From NCBI GenBank assembly GCA_964641415.1, contig CAZXMW010000001.1, positions 248,001-312,000 of the forward strand: a DNA stretch of 64,000 nucleotides, given 5' to 3'. The position numbers and the translations under genes were made by a program. Source of the stretch: JAHECW01 sp964641415 (GTDB lineage Bacteria; Acidobacteriota; Thermoanaerobaculia; Thermoanaerobaculales; Sulfomarinibacteraceae). Shown piece after piece: positions 8,622-16,380 of this stretch; the stretch's first letter is position 1; each line of letters opens with the position of its first letter. Below the pieces are notes generated by a model, which did no database searches, was not told where the DNA came from, and saw only the letters and a list, made by a program, of their open reading frames with translations.

Positions 8622-9332
8622 GGGATCCCTCCACCGGTTCGAAGAGCTCCCGGCACAGGGTCTTCACGGACTTTCTCGAACTGGTCAGCTCCTTGACCAG
8701 GTAGGCGTTGCCGGCGAAGCGGCTGGCGTCCAGAGCGAGCGGGATGCCGTGGGCGTCTGCGAGCTCACGCGCTCGGCGGACGTTCTCGATGGCGATCGGC
8801 TGGCCGCCGTCGATTTGTTGGTCACGGAGAGAACGACGAGTGCGGCGCGCGGGTTGCGCCGCAAGGTGCTCTCAAGACGATCAAGGTCGATGTCGCCGCA
8901 CCACGGCCCCCGCCGTGCGGGCAGATCGCGCGCCTCGCAGCCCAACACCTCGATGTTGGATCGGGTGGTGTCGAAGAAGGTGTTGGACAGGACCACGTCG
9001 CCGGGTTCGAACAGCAGCCGAAACAGTAGGTTTTCCGCGGCACGGCCCTGGTGGACCGGCTGGATGTACTCGAACCCGAAGATCTCTCTCGCGGCGGACA
9101 CGAAGTGCTCGTGCGACGCCTGGCCGGAGAAGTCCTCCCGGGCGGTCGCCATCGCCGCCCACTGGCGCGAGCTCATGGTGCCGGTGCCCGAGTCCGACAC
9201 GAGATCGATCTCGACGGCGCCGGCAGCGAGCTGGAACGTTTTTCATCCGGCCGCCGCCAGCTTCCGGCGCCGGGCGGCCGGCGACACCCGCGGCAGCGAC
9301 TCGACGACCTTGATCCGATACGGCTCGTGCAT
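8608..9332 (-). pseudogene. Decayed tryptophanase / tyrosine phenol-lyase-like gene
   Basis: Similarity to beta-eliminating lyases (TnaA/TPL, PLP enzymes of ~460 residues) is clear. Seen are MHEPYRIKVVESLPRVS at the start, DLVSDSGTGTMSSRQW, FGFEYIQPVHQGRAAENLL and, in a second frame, GGQPIAIENVRRARELADA. Three lesions are visible: an in-frame TGA at 9243-9245, a frameshift near 8815, and loss of the C-terminal half including the PLP lysine. The 5' end still has a ribosome site (AAGGGGTG) and a -10-like TAATCT. The remnant ends next to another truncated gene, pointing to a deletion. Confidence 0.8.
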
Positions 9333-9531
9333 GGTCACCCCTTGCGAGATTATCGACCGGGAACGCGGCGCTCACAACCCGTCACGCCCCGCGTCCGCCT
9401 ACGACCATGCTGGGGTGGAGTCGTGGCGATCCCAACGACGTCCATTGAACGAACGCGTCAACCCCGGGGGGTCAAAGGCCCCACCCGGACCTCGTCGGGC
9501 GTGGACGGCGAGAGTTCGTCCGGCAGCGGCG

Positions 9532-10659
9532 TCACGGAGGTCGCAGGTCGAAGCGATCGCGCAGGAAATCCCAGGTCCGGTGGCACAGCCAGTTGCCGCC
9601 GAGCGGGGTGATCGCCGCGAAGGCCATTCGGTGGCGGTGGTGCATCTCGTAGGTTGTCGGCCGGCCCATGGCCTGCCACAGGGCGGTCCGCGCCGACTCC
9701 GGGATGCATTCGTCCTTGGTGGCCTCGAAGATGAGCACCGATTCGGGGTCGACGCGGTCGGGGAAGGACGCCGCATCGACCGGCTCGAAGAGCTCGGCGA
9801 GCCGTCTCTCGAGCTCGTCGGCGTCCCACCCGAAGCTGCGCTCCGCGTTGCGCCGGACCTTCGAAGTTCGCTTGCCGTCGCAGCGGGCGATGATCTGGTG
9901 CGGGTGGGCGCCACCCATCATCAGCACGGTGGCCGCCAGGCGGGGCTCCTGGGTCGCGACGATTCCGGCGACGATGGCGCCCCGGCTGAAACCCACCAAT
10001 GCGACCCGAGAACCGTCGATCTCGGGGCGCTGCTCCGCCCAGTCGATGATCCGCCGGATGTCGACCACGACGTTCTGCTCGCGCCTGATACCCCGGCTGA
10101 AAATGTCGAGAAAGTGGTCGGGACGATCGGTTTCGATCAAAGCCGGCCAGTCGATGAGAAAGCGTCGACCCTCGACATCGAGCACGTGGACCGCACCGCG
10201 ACTCCGCTTCTGCAGAAAGGTTGCCATGCGCCGCGACGGGTAGGTGAACCGGGCATAGATCGGCAGCACGATGACCAGTGGTCTGGGTTCTTCCAGCTCG
10301 CTGCGGTAGTAGCGAGCGCGGACGAGCCTGCCGTCTTGGCCGTTGTCGCCGACCGATGGAATGGTCAGCTCGCGGTAGGTATACTCGGACGTCCTGCCGC
10401 GGCCGACGAGGTGATTGTCGAACGGAACCTCGGCGGATGTGTAGCGATAGACCGGGTCGGCGGTCGACCCGGGTTGCGCGAGCCTGAATCGGTCGGCGCT
10501 GGCGTTCGCGGGCCGGAGCGTATGGCTCGTGCATCCCACGGCCGCGGCGAGCGCGAGACCGAGGACCGTGATCGCGGTGCGTTGCGTCCAGCGGTTTCCC
10601 GCGGCTCGCCTCGCATCGTTCGACAACAGCCGGTTGCATATCGCGGTTCGACCTGTCAT
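9532..10659 (-). CDS. Lipoprotein of the alpha/beta-hydrolase (acyl-CoA thioester/dienelactone hydrolase-like) fold
   Basis: A 375-residue protein with a basic N-terminus, a hydrophobic stretch and a probable lipobox (AAVGC, near residue 43), so it is likely anchored in a membrane and faces the periplasm. The nucleophile elbow reads GFSRGA, preceded by a helix that orders a serine hydrolase, and a late His-rich segment (MHHRHRMAF) can supply the catalytic histidine. The substrate is unknown. The ATG at 10659 is preferred over longer open frames because GGAGGAA lies about 9 nt upstream. It is transcribed divergently from the small lipoprotein at 10824. Confidence 0.7.
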   Translation of the reverse strand: MTGRTAICNRLLSNDARRAAGNRWTQRTAITVLGLALAAAVGCTSHTLRPANASADRFRLAQPGSTADPVYRYTSAEVPFDNHLVGRGRTSEYTYRELTIPSVGDNGQDGRLVRARYYRSELEEPRPLVIVLPIYARFTYPSRRMATFLQKRSRGAVHVLDVEGRRFLIDWPALIETDRPDHFLDIFSRGIRREQNVVVDIRRIIDWAEQRPEIDGSRVALVGFSRGAIVAGIVATQEPRLAATVLMMGGAHPHQIIARCDGKRTSKVRRNAERSFGWDADELERRLAELFEPVDAASFPDRVDPESVLIFEATKDECIPESARTALWQAMGRPTTYEMHHRHRMAFAAITPLGGNWLCHRTWDFLRDRFDLRPP

Positions 10660-10823
10660 CGGTGCCGTATTCCTCCGCCGCTCCGACTTCACCGAGAGGA
10701 CACCACGAGCGTGTAAACCCGGTTTGAACCGACGAGCCATGGTTCCGGGATCACGCCGACCGCCGATGGTTTTGTTTCCAGATCTGAGGTATGTTTCCGG
10801 AATCTCGAGTTGGAGGATGAAGC

Positions 10824-11132
10824 ATGAGACTCGCACTGCTGTTGATCGTGATCGTCGGCGTCGTTGCCTTCGGGTGTTCCGCCGAAAAAGCCGAGGACGC
10901 GGCCGACCGGGCGGCAGAGACGGTCGAGCACGCCGCCGAGCACGTCGGCGAAGCGGCCGAGGACGCGGCCGAGAAGGCGGGTGAGATGGCCGAGGAGGCG
11001 GGCGACGCAGCCGAGGACGCGGCCGAGGAGGCAAACGAGGCGGTCGAGCACGTCGGCGACGACGTGGAGCAATCAGCCGACAAGATGGAGAAGGCTGCGG
11101 AGAAGGCCAAGAAGAAGGTCAAAGGCAACTGA
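10824..11132 (+). CDS. Small Ala/Glu-rich repeat lipoprotein
   Basis: A 102-residue protein with a type II signal peptide (hydrophobic residues 3-16, lipobox AFGC, Cys18). The mature part is almost wholly A, E, D, K, H and V in a repeat such as AAEHVGEAAEDAAEKAGE, a pattern of amphipathic 11-residue-like helices as in LEA-like or coiled-coil envelope lipoproteins. It ends in a basic tail (KKKVKGN), which could contact peptidoglycan or phospholipid. The ribosome site is GGAGGATG, about 7 nt upstream. No enzymatic motif is present; stress protection or an envelope spacer role is conjecture. Confidence 0.75.
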   Translation: MRLALLLIVIVGVVAFGCSAEKAEDAADRAAETVEHAAEHVGEAAEDAAEKAGEMAEEAGDAAEDAAEEANEAVEHVGDDVEQSADKMEKAAEKAKKKVKGN

Positions 11133-11180
11133 CGCGCTCCCGGTGCCCGTAGAATTCCGTTGATCCGGAGGGACCGGGAG

Positions 11181-11876
11181 ATGCCGCTCGGCAAACGAGA
11201 AATCCGCCGGCTATCGAATCAGATTCGTATCCAGAAGATGCTGGTGCCGCCGGTCTTCCGCAAGCCGCTGAAAACGGTGCTCGACGATGTCGGCCTGGTT
11301 TTCGTCCACATTCCGAAGACGGCGGGAACGTCGGTCCAGACCGGCCTCAGCTCGTTGCCGCGGGACCACCAGCGACGCTATCTGAGGTTGCACAAGCATG
11401 CCCGCGCCTTCGAGTACCGGCTGGTGCTCGGCGAGTGGCGATGGCGCGAGTACTTCTCTTTCGCGGTTGTCCGTAACCCCTTCGACCTCATGGTTTCGAG
11501 CTACTTCTGGTGGATCGAGAAGGCCCACAAGTTCAAAAGCCTGAAGCGGCCGCGACAAAGGGTGCTGGCCATGGCCGACTTCAGGGAGTTCGTCCGGTCG
11601 GACCTCGGCCGCGGCTCGATCAACGAGTACCGGGGAGACATTTTCGACTGGATCGCCCTCGACGACGAGGTCATCGTCGACTACGTCGCCCGGGTCGAGA
11701 CCCTGACCGAGGACTGGCGCACAATCTGCGATCGGATCGGCGTCCGGGGCGCCGATCTGCCGCGCGAGAACCGAACCTCGCGGGGCGACTACCGCCAGTA
11801 CTACGACGACGCCACGGCCGAGTTGGTCGCCGAGCGGTTCCGGCGCACGATCGAACGTTTCGGCTATCGATTCTGA
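11181..11876 (+). CDS. Sulfotransferase family protein
   Basis: A 231-residue cytosolic protein of the sulfotransferase-2/galactosyl sulfotransferase-like family. The 5'-phosphosulfate loop of PAPS-binding enzymes is seen as VFVHIPKTAGTSVQ (about 42-55), and the 3'-phosphate motif as VVRNPFDLMVSSYFW (about 95-109). It should transfer sulfate from PAPS to a carbohydrate or other acceptor, but the acceptor cannot be read from the sequence. The ATG at 11181 has GGAGGG 8 nt upstream; a TTG 21 nt earlier is in frame but has no ribosome site. The nearby glycosyltransferase-like gene (13086) is a possible partner in envelope glycan modification. Confidence 0.8.
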   Translation: MPLGKREIRRLSNQIRIQKMLVPPVFRKPLKTVLDDVGLVFVHIPKTAGTSVQTGLSSLPRDHQRRYLRLHKHARAFEYRLVLGEWRWREYFSFAVVRNPFDLMVSSYFWWIEKAHKFKSLKRPRQRVLAMADFREFVRSDLGRGSINEYRGDIFDWIALDDEVIVDYVARVETLTEDWRTICDRIGVRGADLPRENRTSRGDYRQYYDDATAELVAERFRRTIERFGYRF

Positions 11877-11930
11877 CGCCCCGGCCGACCGCCGAGAAGC
11901 GCGCGGGGTGCATTCGATCTCACCTGTTGC

Positions 11931-11936
11931 TACCCT
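11931..11936 (+). promoter_or_regulatory. Candidate -10 element of the mscS operon
   Basis: TACCCT within TTGCTACCCTGTTC lies 19 bp before the mscS ATG, allowing a short leader that contains AAGGGGG. It is the same octamer GCTACCCT as that before the DoxX-like gene. Confidence 0.4.
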
Positions 11937-11955
11937 GTTCGTGCAAGGGGGTCCG

Positions 11956-13089
11956 ATGGACGCGATGCGCGAGTGGATCGAGGGCTGGCTTCCGTATGCT
12001 GGGCGGGAGCTGTTCGGAAATCACGCGGCGACCTGGCTGCTCGCGGTTCTCGTTGTCGGGACGACCTATGTCATCGCTCGGCTGGTCAAGACCGTCGTGT
12101 TGGGGCGATTGAAGAAGGTCGCTTCGAAGACCGCAACGCCTTGGGACGACATCGCGATCAGCGCCATCGGACGAACCCGGACCTGGTTCTTCCTCACGAT
12201 CGCGATTTGGCTCGGCAGCCGTGTGCTCGAGCTGTCGGGCCCGGCCGCGAGGACGGTCACCGTGATCGCCGTTGTCGCGGTCATTCTCCAGATTGCCGCG
12301 TGGGCCAATGAAGCGGTGAGCCTGTGGCTCGAGCGCACCCGTCGGGAGCGAGCGGAGTCGGATCCCGGCTCGGTGACCACCCTGACGGGTCTGTCGTACG
12401 TGATTCGCCTGGTCATCTGGTCGGCTGGGCTCCTGCTCGTTCTGGAGAACATCGGCGTTGACGTGACCGCTCTGATGGCCGGTCTCGGTGTCGGTGGCAT
12501 CGCCGTCGCCCTGGCGGTGCAGAACGTGCTCGGAGACCTCTTCGCGTCGCTTTCGATCTCCCTCGACAAGCCCTTCGTGATCGGTGATTTCGTCATCGTC
12601 GGCGAGTTCATGGGCGTGGTCGAGCACGTCGGCTTGAAGACTACCCGGATTCGCAGCCTGTCGGGTGAGCAACTGGTGTTCTCCAACTCCGATCTGTTGT
12701 CGAGCCGGATCCGTAACTACAAGCGGATGGAGGAGCGGCGGGTACCGTTCATCGTCGGTGTCACCTACCAGACGCCGGCGGACGAGCTCGAGGCGATTCC
12801 GGGCATGGTCCGCGAGATCATCGAGCACAACGACGGGGCCCGCTTCGACCGGGCACACTTCAAGGCCTTCGGCGACTCGGCCTACCTCTTCGAGTTCGTC
12901 TACTACGTGCTGTCGGCCGAGTACGCCGTGTTCATGGATATCCAGCAGGCGATCAACCTCGAGATCGTCCGGCGTTTCGCCGATCGCGGCATCGAGATCG
13001 CCTACCCGACCCGGACGCTGCACATGGCAACGCCGGTTGCGACCGAGGTCGTGCCGGTGCGCAGAGCCCCGGTCGACCGGGGGGAGTGA
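11956..13089 (+). CDS. Mechanosensitive ion channel of the MscS family
   Basis: A 377-residue inner-membrane protein. Membrane helices are seen near residues 20-42, 68-90 and 95-115, and a pore-lining helix rich in Gly/Ala appears as MAGLGVGGIAVALAVQNVLGD. This is followed by the MscS beta domain (FVIGDFVIVGEFMGVVEHVG) and a mixed C-terminal cage domain. It should open under membrane tension to release osmolytes. The ATG at 11956 is chosen for the AAGGGGG ribosome site. The stop overlaps the next gene start (GTGA), so it heads a three-gene operon. Confidence 0.9.
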   Translation: MDAMREWIEGWLPYAGRELFGNHAATWLLAVLVVGTTYVIARLVKTVVLGRLKKVASKTATPWDDIAISAIGRTRTWFFLTIAIWLGSRVLELSGPAARTVTVIAVVAVILQIAAWANEAVSLWLERTRRERAESDPGSVTTLTGLSYVIRLVIWSAGLLLVLENIGVDVTALMAGLGVGGIAVALAVQNVLGDLFASLSISLDKPFVIGDFVIVGEFMGVVEHVGLKTTRIRSLSGEQLVFSNSDLLSSRIRNYKRMEERRVPFIVGVTYQTPADELEAIPGMVREIIEHNDGARFDRAHFKAFGDSAYLFEFVYYVLSAEYAVFMDIQQAINLEIVRRFADRGIEIAYPTRTLHMATPVATEVVPVRRAPVDRGE

Positions 13090-14807
13090 ACGCCGCGGCC
13101 TGGATTGGGCTGTTGGCGGGTCCGATTCCGGTGGCAGTCGCGCTGCTCGTGCTGCTGGGGCGCCGGCCGCCGCGGTGCGTCGATCGGGTGGCGGCCGTCT
13201 TGCTCGCGCTGCTACCGTTGGCGCTGCTCTTCTGGCTCAATCCGGCGTTCCGCATCTACTCGCGGCACGGGTTGTTCCACGCCTCGATCCTGGTCCGCAT
13301 CGTCGAGCTCGGCGTGCCACCGTCCAGCCCGTTGGTCGCGGGCGAGCCCCTGTTCTACCACTGGGCCTACGAGCTGGTCGCAGCCGCGGTCAGCGTCGCG
13401 ACGTCGTTGCCGCCGTCGTGGAGCTTCGCGATCGTCAACCTCGTGTCTCTGACGCTGGTGATCGTGGTGCTCGCGCGGGTGTCGGACCGTCTCTTCGAAC
13501 GACGCGAGCGGTCGCTGTTGGCGCCGCTGGTGGCGATCTTCGCCATCACCCCGGTCCCGATGTGGTGGCTCAAGAGCACGGCGCCGATGTCCGGTCTCGC
13601 AGGCCCGCTCATGACGCGGGCGACGCCGGTCTTCCAGAAGTTCGCCAACACCAATGGGGTGCCTCTCGGCCTGGTCTGCATCGCGCTGTCGCTGGTCGCT
13701 CTGCGCTCTCCGGCGGGCGCTGTGTCGCGTTGGGCCGGGCTCGCCGCAACGATCGCTGCGTGCGGTCTGCTCTACCCGCCGTTGCTGCCGGCGCAGCTGG
13801 TCACCGTGGCGGTCTTTTCCGTGGTCGAAGCGCTGATCGACCGCTCTCGAGCACCGAAGGTCATTGGTCTCGACGCTGTCGCGTCGGTGGCCGGGCTCGG
13901 TTTCGCGGCGGCGGCGATGGCGCTGCTCGGAATGCGGCCGGTCGCCAAGGGCGGTCTGTTCGACGCCGCCTTTGTCGGCGCCGATCTGGTCTCGGTGCTG
14001 CTGACGGCTGCACCGTCTGCCGTTCTCATCGCCGTGGTGTGGCGCCGCTTGAGCGGTTGTGCCGACCGCCGGCTGATCATCCAGTTGCTGGCCGCAGCAG
14101 CCGCTCATGCCGGGTGCTTCCTCGTCGTGGCGCTGGCCGAACGCAACGAGTACAAGTTCCTGATCGTCAGTCAGGTGCTCCTCGGCCTGGTCGGAGGCGC
14201 GGCTCTGGCTGTGCTGCGCCGGCGTTCGGGCACCCTCGTTGCCGGTGCTCTGGCAGTGCTGTTTCTCGGCTCCTTCGTCCAGATCTACGACAACTGCTTT
14301 CGGCTCCACCGCGAGACGCCGATCGTGTTGGACGAGGACGGCCGACAGCTGCGGCACCCGAGCCGCGAGCAGGCCGAGCTCTACTCGTGGATCTCGCAGC
14401 ACACCCCTGCGGACGCCGTCTTCATCGACAGCGAGCATCTGGTGACGGTGCTCGGACCTCGGGCCCTGCTGATTCCCTACCGGACGGCTGCGGGGGTCCG
14501 GTTCGCGGAGCCCGAGCGCGGTTTCATGCACCGCCTGGACACCGCTCCGATGCGACTGTTCGGCATCTCCGGGGATCTCGCAACGCCGCGACGGAGGCTG
14601 GTCCAGGGCGTGATCGACGGCGCCCCGGGGGATCGGAACCACTGGCTCGCGCTGGCCGGGCGCATCGGCATCGACCCGCTGTTCGTGGTATGCCGGACGC
14701 CGGCCCAGCACCGGAGGCTCGACGCGCTCGGGGCGCAATCGATGTATGTCCGCGGGGAGGTGACGGTGATGCGATGGACCACAACAAGGGGAGAAAACGC
14801 CTTGTGA
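13086..14807 (+). CDS. Polytopic membrane protein, GT-C glycosyltransferase-like
   Basis: A 573-residue protein with about 11 hydrophobic helices, followed by a soluble C-terminal part (about residues 420-573). The early loop GEPLFYHWAYELVA and the sequence around residues 50-75 resemble uncharacterised GT-C-fold or dolichol/undecaprenyl-linked sugar transferases, whose active residues lie in the first periplasmic loop. No canonical motif proves activity, so the call is by architecture. It starts with GTG overlapping the mscS stop and ends in a GTGA overlap with a methyltransferase gene. Confidence 0.55.
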   Translation: MNAAAWIGLLAGPIPVAVALLVLLGRRPPRCVDRVAAVLLALLPLALLFWLNPAFRIYSRHGLFHASILVRIVELGVPPSSPLVAGEPLFYHWAYELVAAAVSVATSLPPSWSFAIVNLVSLTLVIVVLARVSDRLFERRERSLLAPLVAIFAITPVPMWWLKSTAPMSGLAGPLMTRATPVFQKFANTNGVPLGLVCIALSLVALRSPAGAVSRWAGLAATIAACGLLYPPLLPAQLVTVAVFSVVEALIDRSRAPKVIGLDAVASVAGLGFAAAAMALLGMRPVAKGGLFDAAFVGADLVSVLLTAAPSAVLIAVVWRRLSGCADRRLIIQLLAAAAAHAGCFLVVALAERNEYKFLIVSQVLLGLVGGAALAVLRRRSGTLVAGALAVLFLGSFVQIYDNCFRLHRETPIVLDEDGRQLRHPSREQAELYSWISQHTPADAVFIDSEHLVTVLGPRALLIPYRTAAGVRFAEPERGFMHRLDTAPMRLFGISGDLATPRRRLVQGVIDGAPGDRNHWLALAGRIGIDPLFVVCRTPAQHRRLDALGAQSMYVRGEVTVMRWTTTRGENAL

Positions 14808-15718
14808 CCGCCGATCGCGAAACCGCCTACTTCTGGTCGAAGGTCGATCGAAACCGTTTCTCCGGCTCGGTCTACTGGCTGGCCAATCCGATTGTCTATC
14901 GGCGCTACCAGGTCAAAGCGGCGGGCGGGCGACGGGTCGGGCACTGGCTCGAGCACGTCGTCGAGCGGTACCTCGGCGGCGCCGGTGCCGACAACCACGT
15001 CCTGACCGTGGGCTGCGGCGACGGCACCTTCGACCGTCGATTTGCCGAGATCGGCGGTTTCGCCAGCCTCGACGGGGTTGACGTCGCGCCGGACGCGATC
15101 GAGGGGGCGAGACTGGCGGCGGCCGAGCGGGGCCTCGACCGGCTTCGGTACAGGGTGCTCGACATCGAGAACGACGATCCGCCGAGGCCGCCCTACGACG
15201 CCATCCTCTTCAGCTCGGCGCTGCACCACGTGGGCGAACTCGAGGAAGTGCTCGGAAAATGCTCGCGGGCGCTGAAGCCCGGCGGTCATCTGGTCGTCAA
15301 CGAGTACGTCGGACCGGAGCGCTTTGCGCTGCCACCGCGCGAGGCCGCCGCGGTCCAGGCGATATTCCTGGAGATCCCGGAGCGCTACCGGCGCTCGCTG
15401 TGGTGGGAGAATGCCGGAGAGCTGCTCACCGAGGCCCCGCTGCCGGATCCCGATGAGGTGGCGCGCGAGGACCCGAGCGAGGCGATCCGGTCGTCGGAGA
15501 TCCCCGGCCAGGTCGCCCGCGTTTTCGACGTCCTCGAAAATAACTCCGTCGGCGGCACGATCCTGCAGTTCGCTCTCCACACCATCGCGGGCCACTTCAC
15601 GGAGCGCGACCCGACGTCGGTCGAGGTGCTCGAGACGCTTTTCCGACGCGAGGACGAACTGATTGCCGCCGGCGAAATCTCGAGCCACTTTCGGCTGATG
15701 ATCGGGCGTCGGCGGTGA
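14804..15718 (+). CDS. Class I SAM-dependent methyltransferase
   Basis: A 304-residue protein. SAM motif I is seen as VLTVGCGDGTFDRRF, motif II acidic loop as LDGVDVAPDAIEGARL, and motifs around DAILFSSALHHVGEL and ALKPGGHLVVNEY match Methyltransf_11/UbiE-like enzymes. The acceptor is unknown. The GTG start at 14804 is preferred over the in-frame ATG 30 nt upstream, because AAGGGGAG lies 10 nt before it and it forms a GTGA overlap with the upstream stop. Its coupling to a glycosyltransferase-like gene suggests modification of a glycan or lipid. Confidence 0.8.
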   Translation: MTADRETAYFWSKVDRNRFSGSVYWLANPIVYRRYQVKAAGGRRVGHWLEHVVERYLGGAGADNHVLTVGCGDGTFDRRFAEIGGFASLDGVDVAPDAIEGARLAAAERGLDRLRYRVLDIENDDPPRPPYDAILFSSALHHVGELEEVLGKCSRALKPGGHLVVNEYVGPERFALPPREAAAVQAIFLEIPERYRRSLWWENAGELLTEAPLPDPDEVAREDPSEAIRSSEIPGQVARVFDVLENNSVGGTILQFALHTIAGHFTERDPTSVEVLETLFRREDELIAAGEISSHFRLMIGRRR

Positions 15719-15737
15719 CGTCGAGCGCTGAATCGGG

Positions 15738-16241
15738 TCAGTCGCCGAGCGATCTCAGGACGGCGACGTAGTCGGGTTCCTCGCCGATCTCCGGGACCAG
15801 CTGGGAGTGGACAACCCGATTGTCCTCGTCGGTGACGACAACGGCGCGGGCGGTCAGGCCCTCGAGCGGCCCCTCGGCGAGCCCGATGCCCCAGTCGCGG
15901 CCGAAGTCGGGCGACCGGAAGGTCGACAGCGCCTCCAGATTGTCAATGCCCTCGGTGGTGCAGAAGCGCTGCTGCGCGAAGGGCAGATCGCCGGAGATCA
16001 CGAGCACCACCGCGTTGTCGAGCCCGGCCGCGGCCTCGTTGAAGCGGCGGGCCTGGGCGGCGCACACCGGGGTGTCGAGACTGGGCACGATGTTGATGAT
16101 CTTGCGCTTGCCCGCATAGTCGTCGAGGGTGGCCTCGGAGAGGTCGCCTCGGACGAGGCGGAAGCCCGGGACGGTGCTGCCGGATTCGGGGAGTTCGCCC
16201 CGGGTCGGGAACGGGTTGCCCTTGAGGGTGACGGTGGCCAT
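15738..16241 (-). CDS. tpx: Thiol peroxidase Tpx
   Basis: A 167-residue atypical two-cysteine peroxiredoxin that reduces lipid and hydrogen peroxides using thioredoxin. The peroxidatic cysteine is Cys60 in PSLDTPVCAAQ and the resolving cysteine Cys94 in QRFCTTEGI, with the usual ~34-residue spacing. The N-terminal KGNPFPTRGELP matches Tpx proteins. A clear ribosome site (AAAGGAG) precedes the ATG. It is convergent with the methyltransferase gene and divergent from the acyl-CoA dehydrogenase gene. Confidence 0.95.
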   Translation of the reverse strand: MATVTLKGNPFPTRGELPESGSTVPGFRLVRGDLSEATLDDYAGKRKIINIVPSLDTPVCAAQARRFNEAAAGLDNAVVLVISGDLPFAQQRFCTTEGIDNLEALSTFRSPDFGRDWGIGLAEGPLEGLTARAVVVTDEDNRVVHSQLVPEIGEEPDYVAVLRSLGD

Positions 16242-16380
16242 TGATCAACTCCTTTTCCTGCTCGATTCACTTCGTGACAACCAGCTTCCGGCGGCGAGGA
16301 ATTCCTCCGTCCGAGACCTCGGATCTTCGGTATCCTCGTGGCAGGTCTCGCCGATTGGACCGACTCCTGGGAGGTGCACC

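Noticed and set aside
13212..14738. A 508-codon minus-strand open frame opposite the GT-C-like gene
   Set aside because: Low-complexity His/Arg/Gln composition typical of antisense frames at high GC; no motif.
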